From the NCBI GenBank assembly GCA_005882155.1, contig VBCQ01000295.1, positions 1 to 20,359 on the forward strand: a stretch of 20,359 nucleotides of DNA, in the 5' to 3' direction. This DNA comes from Betaproteobacteria bacterium (lineage in GTDB: Bacteria > Pseudomonadota > Gammaproteobacteria > Burkholderiales > Burkholderiaceae_C). The translations under genes were made by a program, and so were the position numbers. The notes under the pieces are model-generated. The model saw nothing but the letters and a program-made list of their open reading frames with translations. It had not been told where the DNA came from and ran no database searches. Of this stretch, positions 1-7,572 are shown in pieces. Numbering within the stretch: position 1 is the first letter of the stretch; every line of letters starts with the position of its first letter.

Positions 1-762
1 CTCGCCGACGCGGCGCATCAATTGAAAACCCCGCTCGCCGGCCTGCGCACGCAAGCCGAGCTGGCGCAACGCGAGATCGACGCCGGCGCGAGCGACCCGA
101 AGGCGGTGAAGCGATCGCTGCAGCAGATCGCGCTGTCGAGCCAGCGCGCGGCGCACATGGTCAACCAGCTGCTCGCGATGGCGCGCGCCGAGAACAAGGA
201 CCATGCATCGAATCAGCAGAACGTCAACCTCGCACGGCTCGCGACCGAGACGGTGCGCGACTTCGTTCCACGCGCGATGGAAAAGCGCATTGACCTCGGC
301 TACGAAGCTGCGGAGACCGTCGAAGGCGCGCCGGCGAGCCTCACAGTGCGCGGCCATCCGCTGCTGCTGCGCGAGATGATCCGCAACCTGGTGGACAACG
401 CGCTGCAGTACACGCCGAGCGGCGGCACCGTGACGGTTCGGGTGATGGACGATCCGTTCGGCCAGGTCGTCGTGCTGCAGGTCGAAGACTCGGGTCCCGG
501 CATCCCCGCCGCCGAGCGCGAACAGGTGTTCCAGCCGTTCTACCGCGCGCTCGGCACCAACGTCGATGGATCGGGCCTCGGCCTCGCGATCGTGCGTGAA
601 ATCGTCCAGCAGCATGGCGCGACGATTCATCTCGAGGACGCCAACCTGCGCCACCGATCGGGGCTCACCGACCAGGGCGCAGCCGCGTTCGGACCGGGTG
701 CGCGCTTCACCGTGCGAATCCCCGCGGTGGTGACGCCGGCGGTTGCGGCCGACGTGGTCTGA
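1..762 (+). CDS. Sensor histidine kinase, C-terminal part (5' end outside window)
   Basis: This is the catalytic half of a two-component sensor kinase. The frame is open from base 1, so the gene begins upstream of the window. The dimerisation/phosphoacceptor H-box is at the very start (LADAAHQLKTPLAGLR, phosphorylated His at bases 16-18). The HATPase domain follows, with an N-box (NLVDNALQYTPSGG, about codons 129-142 of the visible part), a G1/D-box (DSGPGI, about 163-168) and a G2 box (GSGLGLAIV, from about 190). The missing part should hold the membrane segments, sensor region and HAMP linker, with the response-regulator gene probably further upstream. The H-box style resembles TctE/QseC-type kinases, from memory of the family. 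The stop is 12 bp before the patatin gene, which suggests co-transcription. The signal sensed cannot be told. Confidence 0.93.
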   Translation, partial: LADAAHQLKTPLAGLRTQAELAQREIDAGASDPKAVKRSLQQIALSSQRAAHMVNQLLAMARAENKDHASNQQNVNLARLATETVRDFVPRAMEKRIDLGYEAAETVEGAPASLTVRGHPLLLREMIRNLVDNALQYTPSGGTVTVRVMDDPFGQVVVLQVEDSGPGIPAAEREQVFQPFYRALGTNVDGSGLGLAIVREIVQQHGATIHLEDANLRHRSGLTDQGAAAFGPGARFTVRIPAVVTPAVAADVV

Positions 763-774
763 CACCACTGCACG

Positions 775-1953
775 ATGGCTTCGTCACCTGCCCCTCTGCA
801 ACCACTTGATCTCGCCTTGCAGGGCGGCGGCTCGCACGGCGCTTTCACGTGGGGCGTTCTCGACGGCCTGCTCGACGACGAAACGCTCGAGTTCAGCTGC
901 ATCTCCGGCACCAGCGCCGGCGCGTTGAACGCCGCGGTGATGGCCACCGGTCTCGTCGCCGGCGGGCGCGCCGGCGCGCGCAATGCGATGCGCGCGTTCT
1001 GGCACGACGTGAGCCGCACCGGCGCGATCTTCAGCCCGTTGCCGACTGCGCCAACCGGCAATCCATTCAGCCTCGAGAACCTGCCCGGCTACCAGTGGAT
1101 GAATTCATTCTTCCGCTCGTTCAGCCCGTACGAGTTCAACCCCTTGAACCTGAACCCGCTGCGCGAAGTGGTGCAGCGACATGTCGATGTGCATGCGGTG
1201 CAGCGCTGCGCGACGCGGCTGTTCGTCACCGCGACCAGCGTGCACACCGGCGAGCCGCGCGTGTTCGACGCGCCCGAGCTGAGCATCGACGTGCTGCTCG
1301 CGTCGGCCTGTCTGCCCTTCGTCTTTCAGGCGGTGGAGATCGACGGCGAGCCGTACTGGGATGGCGGCTACACCGGCAACCCGGCGCTGTATCCGCTGAT
1401 CTACGACAGCCATGCGCTCGACATCCTGCTCGTCAAGATCAACCCGCTGTCGCGCCTGGGCACGCCCAAGCGCAGCATGGAGATCATCGACCGCTTGAAC
1501 GAGATCACCTTCAACGCGAGCCTGATCGCCGAGATGCGCGCGATCCAGTTCGTGTCGCGGCTGCTGCACGAACAGAAGCTCGACCCCGGGCGCTACAAGG
1601 ACCTGCGGCTGCACATGGTCGCCGACGACGAAGGTCTTGCGCCGTTCAACGCGAGCAGCATCGCCGAGATGCGCGCGATCCAGTTCGTGTCGCGGCTGCT
1701 GCACGAACAGAAGCTCGACCCCGGGCGCTACAAGGACCTGCGGCTGCACATGGTCGCCGACGACGAAGGTCTTGCGCCGTTCAACGCGAGCAGCAAGTTC
1801 AACACCGAGCTCGCGTTCCTCGAACAGCTGTTCACGCTCGGACGTACCGCGGCGCTCGGTTGGTTGAAGAAACATCGCGCGGCGATCGGCGTACGCGGCA
1901 CCTTGAACATCGAAGAGACGTTCCTGGCGCGGCCGCATCGCAAGCGCCCCTGA
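775..1953 (+). CDS. Patatin-like phospholipase with internal tandem duplication
   Basis: This is a lipid acyl hydrolase of the patatin family (Ser-Asp dyad). The oxyanion-hole motif GGGSHG is at residues 17-22, the nucleophile elbow GTSAG has Ser47, and the catalytic Asp196 lies in the DGG motif. All are intact, so the enzyme core should be functional. No signal peptide is evident, so a cytoplasmic or membrane-surface location is likely. The C-terminal region contains two identical 45-residue blocks (251-295 and 296-340), giving 392 aa. Removing one block leaves about 347 aa, closer to what I expect of these proteins. The ATG at 775 was chosen because it gives a short leader before the patatin core; no clear Shine-Dalgarno sequence precedes it. 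It lies 12 bp after the kinase gene and converges on the dehydrogenase gene with a 4-bp gap. The lipid substrate is unknown. Confidence 0.9.
   Translation: MASSPAPLQPLDLALQGGGSHGAFTWGVLDGLLDDETLEFSCISGTSAGALNAAVMATGLVAGGRAGARNAMRAFWHDVSRTGAIFSPLPTAPTGNPFSLENLPGYQWMNSFFRSFSPYEFNPLNLNPLREVVQRHVDVHAVQRCATRLFVTATSVHTGEPRVFDAPELSIDVLLASACLPFVFQAVEIDGEPYWDGGYTGNPALYPLIYDSHALDILLVKINPLSRLGTPKRSMEIIDRLNEITFNASLIAEMRAIQFVSRLLHEQKLDPGRYKDLRLHMVADDEGLAPFNASSIAEMRAIQFVSRLLHEQKLDPGRYKDLRLHMVADDEGLAPFNASSKFNTELAFLEQLFTLGRTAALGWLKKHRAAIGVRGTLNIEETFLARPHRKRP
1525..1794 (+). repeat. Exact 135-bp in-frame tandem duplication (2 copies)
   Basis: Unit 1 is 1525-1659 and unit 2 is 1660-1794; by eye they match base for base. 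Each encodes 45 residues beginning IAEMRAIQFV and ending FNASS. A 12-bp direct repeat, ttcaacgcgagc, occurs at 1510, 1645 and 1780, all 135 bp apart. The ancestral gene therefore probably had two copies of this 12-mer flanking the segment, offering a substrate for slippage or unequal exchange. The absence of any synonymous difference points to a very recent event or to an assembly error. Confidence 0.93.
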
Positions 1954-1957
1954 GCGC

Positions 1958-2836
1958 TCACGCGACGCCGCTGCGGCGCGCCCACTCGAACAGGCTCGCG
2001 TCGTCGAGCGCCGCGGCGCCGCTTTCGCAGGCGCTGCGAAAGCGCTCGGCGGCAGCCGTGCCGAGGGGCGTCGGTTGGCCGGCATCGGCGGCCATCGCGA
2101 GTGCGAGCTGCGTGTCCTTGTCGAGCAGCGTCGTGTGGGCACGCGGCGCGAGGTCGCCGACGATGGCGCGGCGCATGCGGTCGCTGCCGATCCAGCTTTG
2201 TCCGCTCGACTGCTCGATGACATCGAGCGTGCGGGCCGGGTCGAGTCCGAGCCGTTCGGCGAGCGCGATCGCCTCGGCCGCGCCGGCGAGGTTGATGCCG
2301 GCCAGCAGGTTGTTGACGAGCTTGGTGCGGGCGGCGTCGCCGCAGCGCTCGCCGATGCGAAACACCTTGCTCGACAGCGCATCGATCAACTCGCGATGAC
2401 GCTCGAACACAGCCTCAGGGCAGGCGACGATCAAGCTCATCGAGCCCTCGCGGGCGCGTGCCGGGCCGCCCGACATCGGCGCGTCGATGCAGGCGAGGTC
2501 GCGCTCGGCGAGGGCAGCGGCGATGCGCTCGGTATCGCGCGGGCTGATGGTCGGGCACAGCATCACGCCGGCGCCGGGCGTCAGCGAGGCCGCGGCGCCG
2601 CCGACACCGAACAGCACCTCATCGGTCTGCGCCGCATCGACCACGGCGACGACGACGCAGTCGCTGCATGCGGCCAGTTCGGCCGGCGTTGCGCAGATCA
2701 CGGCGCCGAGCTGTGCGGCGTCGGCTTCGCGCTGCGCGTCGATGTCGCGCACGGCGACCGGCCAGCCTCGCTCGAGCAGCCCCGCCGCCATCGCGAAGCC
2801 CATGTTGCCGATGCCGATGAAACCGACGCGAATCAT
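1958..2836 (-). CDS. NAD(P)-dependent oxidoreductase, 3-hydroxyisobutyrate dehydrogenase family
   Basis: This is a 292-aa beta-hydroxyacid dehydrogenase, the usual length for the family. The N-terminal Rossmann motif GIGNMG (residues 8-13) binds NAD(P). The substrate-binding signature DAPMSGGPARAREG is near 118-131, and the family's catalytic Lys is Lys172 in KLVNNLLAG. Related enzymes act on 3-hydroxyisobutyrate, tartronate semialdehyde or similar short 3-hydroxyacids, and the exact substrate cannot be fixed from sequence. The ATG begins 1 nt after the rodA stop codon, so it is probably translated from the elongasome mRNA by coupling or reinitiation. It converges on the patatin gene. It is an odd partner for cell-wall genes; a glyoxylate/tartronate or valine-catabolism role is equally possible. 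Confidence 0.9.
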   Translation of the reverse strand: MIRVGFIGIGNMGFAMAAGLLERGWPVAVRDIDAQREADAAQLGAVICATPAELAACSDCVVVAVVDAAQTDEVLFGVGGAAASLTPGAGVMLCPTISPRDTERIAAALAERDLACIDAPMSGGPARAREGSMSLIVACPEAVFERHRELIDALSSKVFRIGERCGDAARTKLVNNLLAGINLAGAAEAIALAERLGLDPARTLDVIEQSSGQSWIGSDRMRRAIVGDLAPRAHTTLLDKDTQLALAMAADAGQPTPLGTAAAERFRSACESGAAALDDASLFEWARRSGVA

Positions 2837-2837
2837 C

Positions 2838-3886
2838 TCAACTCTGAACGAGTCGCCTGCTCTTCGCGATCGCCATCAGGATGCCCAAGCCGAGTCCCAG
2901 GGTCACCATCGCCGTGCCGCCGTAGCTGATGAACGGCAGCGGCACGCCGACCACCGGCAGGATGCCGCTGACCATGCCCATGTTGACGAACGCGTAAGCA
3001 GGCCGACGACGCCGACCAGGCCGAACTCTTCGGAGAATGCCGCGAAAATGAAGTCGGTCGTGCGCTCGGGGATGAACTCGAGGTGGGTCTGCGTGCCCTT
3101 CATGAAGCCTTTGCCTTCGACGCCGCCCGAGCCGATCGCGATCATTCCCTGGATGATGTGGAACCCTTTGCCGAGCGGGTCGGTGGTCGGGTCGAGCAGC
3201 GTGCAGACGCGGTTCTTCTGGTAGTCGCGAATCATCGGCCACTTCACGTCGGGCTGACAGATGCGGTCTTCGGAAACGACGACGGCAGTAATCGCCACCG
3301 CCGCGAGCACGAGCACCGGAATGATCAGCCGCCACGACAGGCCGGCGAAGAAGATCACGTACAGCCCGGCCGAAAACACGAGGATCGCGGTGCCGAGGTC
3401 GGGTTGCTTGACGATCAGCGCGACCGGCACCGCCACCAGCAGCAGCGCGACGCTGAAGTCGGACGCCTGCGTGCGGCCTTCGCGGCGCTGGAACCACCAG
3501 GCGAGCATCAGCGGCATCGCGATCTTCAGGATCTCGCTCGGCTGGATGACGACGCCGAGGTTGAGCCAGCGCGTCGCGCCTTTCTTCGTCACGCCCATCA
3601 CCGCGGTGGCGACGAGCAGCGCGACGCCGACGGTGTACAGCGGCACGGCGAGCGCCATCAGGCGTTGCGGCGACACCTGCGCGACGACGAACAAAATGCC
3701 CACCGCGAGCAGCATGTTGCGCGCGTGGTCGACGAAGCGGGTGCCGTGATCGAAGCCGGCCGAGTACATCGTCAGCAGACCGGCCGCGCCGAGCAGCATC
3801 ACCGCGAACAGCAACGGGCCGTCGAAGCCGGTGAAGGCCGGCTGCACGCGCTGCAGCAGCGACGGGCGATCGAACACTGCGCTCAT
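2838..3886 (-). pseudogene. rodA: RodA (SEDS glycosyltransferase) with internal deletion and frameshift
   Basis: RodA is the membrane SEDS peptidoglycan polymerase that works with PBP2 in lateral wall synthesis. The first about 296 codons read cleanly as RodA (start MSAVFDRPSLL; hallmark stretches LNLGVVIQPSEILKIA, KQPDLGTAI, HLEFIPERTTDFIF, EEFGLVG). The C-terminus (YAFVNMGMVSGILPVVG to SRRLVQS) lies in a different frame. Compared with E. coli RodA recalled from memory, 40 residues should separate LVG from YxFVN, but only 14 bases do. About 106 bp are therefore missing near 2996-3003, one transmembrane segment plus a loop, with a frame change. The uninterrupted frame ends at 2903 with a nonsense tail. 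The ATG at 3886 is supported by GGAGG 8 nt upstream. An intact gene would be about 383 aa. It is either a real lesion or a sequence/assembly error; RodA is normally needed for rod shape. Confidence 0.85.
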
Positions 3887-3941
3887 TGGGCATCCTCCGT
3901 GCTGCGCACTCCGGAATTCGCCTTGGGAGCGGCCCAGCGGC

Positions 3942-5957
3942 TCATGGCGCGCCCCGCAACGCCACGCGTTGCTCGCTAGTCACCGCCGACGCCGCGTTGG
4001 CCGCGCCGCTCAATCCGGCCCCGGGCAAGGGCACATCGGCGGCCGGCCGCGGCGTGCCGATCGGCGCGGTCGATTGGCCGAGCTGCGTCGCCGCGATGTC
4101 GGCCTCGCTCGGGTACTGGCCTTGCAGCAGATAGTCGAAGACGCGGCGCGCGATCGGGGCGGCAGCGCCGGCACCGAAGCCCGCGTTCTCCACCACCATC
4201 GCGACCGCGATGCGCGGCGACTGCAGCGGCGCGAACGCGGTGTACAGCGCGTGGTCGCGATGGCGCTCGTCGACGAGGTTCGCGTTGTACTTCTCGTTCT
4301 CCTTGATCTGCACGACCTGTGCGGTGCCGGTCTTGCCGCCCGACTGGTATGGCGCATTGACGAAAGAGGTGCGCGAGGTGCCTTCCTGCGTGACGCCGAA
4401 CAGCGCCTGGTGAATCACCGCGACATGCTCGGGCTGCCACTTCATCGCCGGCAGCGCATCACCCGACAGCGCGCGCTGGGCTCGCGTCTCGACGTTCTCG
4501 ATCGTCTTCACCAAGTGCGGCTTGAAGCGCTGCCCGCCCGCCGCCACCGTCGCGGTGGCCTGTGCGAGCTGCAGCATCGTGAACGCGTTGTAGCCCTGCC
4601 CGATGCCGAGCGAGATGGTCTCGCCGGCGTACCACTTTTGCAGTTCCTTCTTGCGGTACGCATTGCGCTTCCACTCGGTCGACGGCAGGATGCCCTTCAG
4701 CTCGCCTTGCATGTCGATGCCGGTCAACTGTCCGAAGCCGAGCGGCGCCATGAAGTCATGGATCGCGTCGACCCCGAGGTCGTTGGCGAGCGTGTAGTAG
4801 TAGGTGTCGCACGACTGCACGATCGACTTGTACATGTCGACGAGGCCGTGGCCGCCTTCCTTGTCGTCGCGGAACTTGTGGTTGCCGAACCAGTAATAGC
4901 CGGGGTCGCTGATCGCCTGCTGCGGCGTGCGCTTGCCGAGCGACAGCGCCGCGAGCGCCATGAACGGCTTGTAAGTCGAGCCCGGCGGGTAGGCGCCGCG
5001 CAGCGCGCGGTTCAACAGCGGCTTGTCGGGCGACTCGTTGAGCGCCTTCCAGTTGTCGGCATCGATGCCGTCGACGAATAGATTCGGGTCGAAGTTGGGC
5101 TTGCTGACGAAAGCGAGCACCTCGCCGTTGCGCGGGTCGATCGCGACGAGCGCCCCGCGCCGCTCGCCGAACAGCTGCTCGACGAGCGCCTGCAGCCGTA
5201 TGTCGATCGACAGCACCAGCGTGTTGCCGGGGGTCGACGGGTTGCTCTTCAGGCGTCGCACCGCGCGCCCGCCGGCGCTCGTCTCGACCTCTTCGAAGCC
5301 GGTCGCGCCATGCAGCTCGTGCTCGTAGTTCTGCTCGATGCCGAGCTTGCCGATGTACTCGGTCCCGCGGTAGTTGGCTTCGTCTTCCGAGTCGTCGATC
5401 TTTTCCTTCTCGGCCGTGTTGATGCGTCCGATGTAGCCGATCAAATGGCTGCCGACTTCGCCGAGCGGGTAATTGCGAAACAGCCGCGCCTTGATATCCA
5501 CGCCGCTGAAGCGAAAGCGCTGCGCGGTGAAGCGCGCCACTTCCTCGTCGGTCAGCTTGGTGCGGATCGGCAGCGACTCGAAACTCTTCGCCTCTTCGAG
5601 CAGCCGCTTGAAGCGCTTGCGGTCGCGCGGCTGCACGTCGACGACTTCGGCGATCTGGTCGATCAGCGCGTCGAGGTTGGTCACTTTCGACGGCGTGATC
5701 TCGAGCGTGTAGGCCGAGTAGTTGTTGGCGAGGACGACGCCGTTGCGATCGACGATCAGCCCGCGGTTCGGCACGATCGGCACCACCGCAATACGGTTGT
5801 TTTCCGCCTGCGTCGACAGCTCGGCGTGCTTGACGACTTGCAGGTAGACGAGCCGCGTGGCGAGCAGACCGAACGCGAACAGCACGAACGCGGCGGCCGC
5901 CACCAGCCGGGTGCGAAAGCGGCTCAGCTCCTGCTCGATGTTCTTCAGCTCGGTCAT
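3942..5957 (-). CDS. mrdA: Penicillin-binding protein 2 (elongasome transpeptidase)
   Basis: This is the class B penicillin-binding protein that crosslinks peptidoglycan during cell elongation, the partner of RodA. The 671-aa protein has a short cytoplasmic N-terminus, one membrane anchor (about residues 17-38, AAAAFVLFAFGLLATRLVYL), a dimerisation/pedestal domain (NNRIAVVPIVPNRGLIVDRNG) and a C-terminal transpeptidase domain. The active-site motifs are in place: S327-TYK with the nucleophile Ser, S382-C-D, and K542-TGT. The length fits the family (E. coli PBP2 is 633 aa), with a Pro/Ala-rich tail after about residue 630. It lies 6 bp after mreD, and 55 bp separate its stop from the rodA start. 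An intact PBP2 beside a broken rodA is the odd point in this operon. Confidence 0.97.
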   Translation of the reverse strand: MTELKNIEQELSRFRTRLVAAAAFVLFAFGLLATRLVYLQVVKHAELSTQAENNRIAVVPIVPNRGLIVDRNGVVLANNYSAYTLEITPSKVTNLDALIDQIAEVVDVQPRDRKRFKRLLEEAKSFESLPIRTKLTDEEVARFTAQRFRFSGVDIKARLFRNYPLGEVGSHLIGYIGRINTAEKEKIDDSEDEANYRGTEYIGKLGIEQNYEHELHGATGFEEVETSAGGRAVRRLKSNPSTPGNTLVLSIDIRLQALVEQLFGERRGALVAIDPRNGEVLAFVSKPNFDPNLFVDGIDADNWKALNESPDKPLLNRALRGAYPPGSTYKPFMALAALSLGKRTPQQAISDPGYYWFGNHKFRDDKEGGHGLVDMYKSIVQSCDTYYYTLANDLGVDAIHDFMAPLGFGQLTGIDMQGELKGILPSTEWKRNAYRKKELQKWYAGETISLGIGQGYNAFTMLQLAQATATVAAGGQRFKPHLVKTIENVETRAQRALSGDALPAMKWQPEHVAVIHQALFGVTQEGTSRTSFVNAPYQSGGKTGTAQVVQIKENEKYNANLVDERHRDHALYTAFAPLQSPRIAVAMVVENAGFGAGAAAPIARRVFDYLLQGQYPSEADIAATQLGQSTAPIGTPRPAADVPLPGAGLSGAANAASAVTSEQRVALRGAP

Positions 5958-5963
5958 GCTGAC

Positions 5964-6485
5964 CTACAACGGCCGGTTCTCGTCGCGGTCCGGCGCACGC
6001 CGTTGCGGCGCGAGCAAGACCCAGTTCGCGAGCGGCCACAGCAGCGATTCGAACAGCGGCGCGAGCAGCAGCTCCCAGCCCGGCAGCATGTTGCCGGCGA
6101 TCATCCGCACGATGAACGATACCGCGTGGGCAGCAACGAACAGCGGCAGGATCTGCAACGCCTGCGACGGCACCGTGAACCAGCGCAGCCGCCGATGAAT
6201 CGTGATCGCGAAGAAGCTCAGCAGCGTGTAGGCCAGCGCATGCTGGCCGAGGATCGCGCCGTCGTGCACGTCCATCATCAGGCCGAACATGAACGCGACG
6301 CCGACGCCGACACGGCGCGGCTGATTGACGTTCCAGAACACCAGCACCAGCGCCACGAAGTCGGGCATCGCCGGGTTGCGACCGAGCGGCACGATGTTCA
6401 ACGCGAACGCCATCGCCAGGGTGAACCAGACGAACAGCGGATTGGCGGGCAGCAGCAGCTGGCCGGCGCCGCGCGGCATGATCAT
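5964..6485 (-). CDS. mreD: Rod shape-determining protein MreD
   Basis: MreD is a small integral inner-membrane protein of the elongasome that links MreC to the RodA-PBP2 synthase. The 173-aa length is typical. Several hydrophobic segments are visible (for example FVWFTLAMAFALNIVPL, FVALVLVFWNVN, VGVGVAFMFGLMMDVHDGA). The segment with MMDVHDGAILGQHALAYTLL resembles the conserved G-x-x-x-D-x-x-x-G-x-x-x-x-A-x-x-Y pattern of MreD. The ATG at 6485 overlaps the mreC stop codon as ATGA (6482-6485), so translation is probably coupled. A second in-frame ATG two codons later (6479) is an alternative. The last codons are 6 bp from mrdA. Confidence 0.95.
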   Translation of the reverse strand: MIMPRGAGQLLLPANPLFVWFTLAMAFALNIVPLGRNPAMPDFVALVLVFWNVNQPRRVGVGVAFMFGLMMDVHDGAILGQHALAYTLLSFFAITIHRRLRWFTVPSQALQILPLFVAAHAVSFIVRMIAGNMLPGWELLLAPLFESLLWPLANWVLLAPQRRAPDRDENRPL

Positions 6486-7435
6486 GCGGGGCCTCCGTTC
6501 TTGCGCGGCGGCGGCTTCTTCGGCGCTGCCGGCTTGCGCTCCGGCGCGGTCGGCGCGGCCTCGGGCTTGGGCGGCATCTGCAAGCCAATGGGGTCGAGCA
6601 CCAGCACATGGCGCACGCCGTCGGCCGACGCGACCGGCGCGAGCGCAATGCGGGCGAAGCCGGTGTCGACCTTGCGATCGACTGCCGTCACCTTCGCCAC
6701 TGCCAAGCCGGGCGGATAGATGCCGTCGACGCCCGAGGTGTGCAGCACGTCGCCGACTTGCACATCGGCGTTGCCGGCCATGAATCGCAACTCCAGCCCG
6801 GATCCGATCGCCGTGCCGAAGGCCGCGCTGCGCGCCTGGCTGCGCGTGTTGAGCACTGGAATCGCCGCCTCCTTGTCGGTCAGCAAGGTGACTTCGGACG
6901 ACAGCGGATAGACGCGCGTCACTTGGCCGAGCACGCCGGCTTCGTCGATCACCGGCGACGCGAGCGCGATGCCTTGGGTCGAGCCGCGGTCGAGGATCAC
7001 CTTGCGTGAATACGGATCGGGCGCGTCGTACAGCACTTCAGCCGGTTGCGATCGCACCGTCAGCGCGGGCCGCAGCTCGAGCAAGGCGCGCAGTCGATTG
7101 TTCTCGGCCTGCAACTGCTCGACGCGCGACGCGCGCTCGGCCTGGCGCGCCAGCTGCGAGCGCGCCGCCGTCTCGCTCGACAGCGCGCGCTGCAGCCCCA
7201 TCAGGTAGTCGCTCGCGCCATTCAATCCGTCGACCGGCATGCGCAGCGAACGCTCGAATGGGTTCAGCACCGTGGCGACGACCGTGCGCAGCGGCTGCGT
7301 GATCTTCAGCCGTGTGTCGGCCACCATCAGAAAGATTGCGAGCGCCGAGCAGAACGACAGCTTGGTCAACGCCGACGGGCCCTGTCGAAAGAAGGGCGGC
7401 GGCGTTCTGTCGAGAGTTCCCAGCGGCGTGGCCAC
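6482..7435 (-). CDS. mreC: Rod shape-determining protein MreC
   Basis: MreC is the bitopic periplasmic scaffold of the elongasome that activates PBP2. The 317-aa protein has a short cytoplasmic part with the betaproteobacterial opening TPLGTLDRTPPPFFRQG. One membrane segment follows (about residues 24-40), then a coiled coil (about 70-115) and the paired beta-domain core (DPYSRKVILDRGS, GVLGQVTRVYPLSSEVTLLTD, YPPGLAVAKV). The last 35 or so residues are Pro/Lys/Ala-rich (PKPEAAPTAPERKPAAP) and probably disordered, as in other betaproteobacterial MreC. The start is GTG at 7435, the first usable start after an in-frame TAG, without a clear Shine-Dalgarno sequence. A 137-bp gap with a strong stem-loop separates it from mreB. 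Confidence 0.95.
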   Translation of the reverse strand: MATPLGTLDRTPPPFFRQGPSALTKLSFCSALAIFLMVADTRLKITQPLRTVVATVLNPFERSLRMPVDGLNGASDYLMGLQRALSSETAARSQLARQAERASRVEQLQAENNRLRALLELRPALTVRSQPAEVLYDAPDPYSRKVILDRGSTQGIALASPVIDEAGVLGQVTRVYPLSSEVTLLTDKEAAIPVLNTRSQARSAAFGTAIGSGLELRFMAGNADVQVGDVLHTSGVDGIYPPGLAVAKVTAVDRKVDTGFARIALAPVASADGVRHVLVLDPIGLQMPPKPEAAPTAPERKPAAPKKPPPRKNGGPA

Positions 7436-7458
7436 GGTACGGCAGTCGGCAAACTAAA

Positions 7459-7472
7459 GCGAGTCAGCTCGC
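7459..7472 (-). terminator. Small hairpin with U-rich tail on the mreB transcript (possible weak terminator)
   Basis: Read on the minus strand the sequence is gcgag-ctga-ctcgc, a perfect 5-bp stem with a 4-nt loop, followed by tttagttt. It sits after the large stem-loop and before the mreC GTG. The stem is short and the U-tract is interrupted, so this would be at best a weak intrinsic terminator or attenuator limiting read-through from mreB into mreC-mreD-mrdA. Confidence 0.35.
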
Positions 7473-7526
7473 GCTGAGGTATCGAAGCGCCCGTCGCCGG
7501 CCGCGCGAAGGCTTCGATACCTCAGC
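7473..7526. repeat. 16-bp perfect inverted repeat (REP-like stem-loop) between mreB and mreC
   Basis: The arms gctgaggtatcgaagc (7473-7488) and gcttcgatacctcagc (7511-7526) are exact reverse complements, separated by a 22-nt GC-rich loop. The right arm continues as cccgaacgg. From memory, this resembles the intergenic repeat family containing cttcga...ctcagcccgaacgg seen scattered in many proteobacterial genomes, so it may be a copy of a REP-like element. It could act as an mRNA-stabilising 3' structure for mreB or as part of an attenuator. No T-tract adjoins it directly. Confidence 0.75.
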
Positions 7527-7572
7527 CCGAACGGGTTTAGGTGTTCTGCAACGGTACGAATAAGTACGTTGA

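Noticed and set aside
627..1061. Minus-strand ORFs opposite the kinase and patatin genes
   Set aside because: Low-complexity antisense frames with no motifs, covered by two genes with catalytic signatures on the plus strand.
849..2399. 516-codon plus-strand frame across the patatin and dehydrogenase genes
   Set aside because: It is an Arg/Ala-rich shadow frame crossing two well-supported genes on opposite strands.
4756..6648. 630-codon open frame on the minus strand overlapping mrdA, mreD and mreC
   Set aside because: It is extremely Arg/Ala-rich with no domain pattern, and it lies out of frame under three recognised genes. It is a GC-driven shadow.
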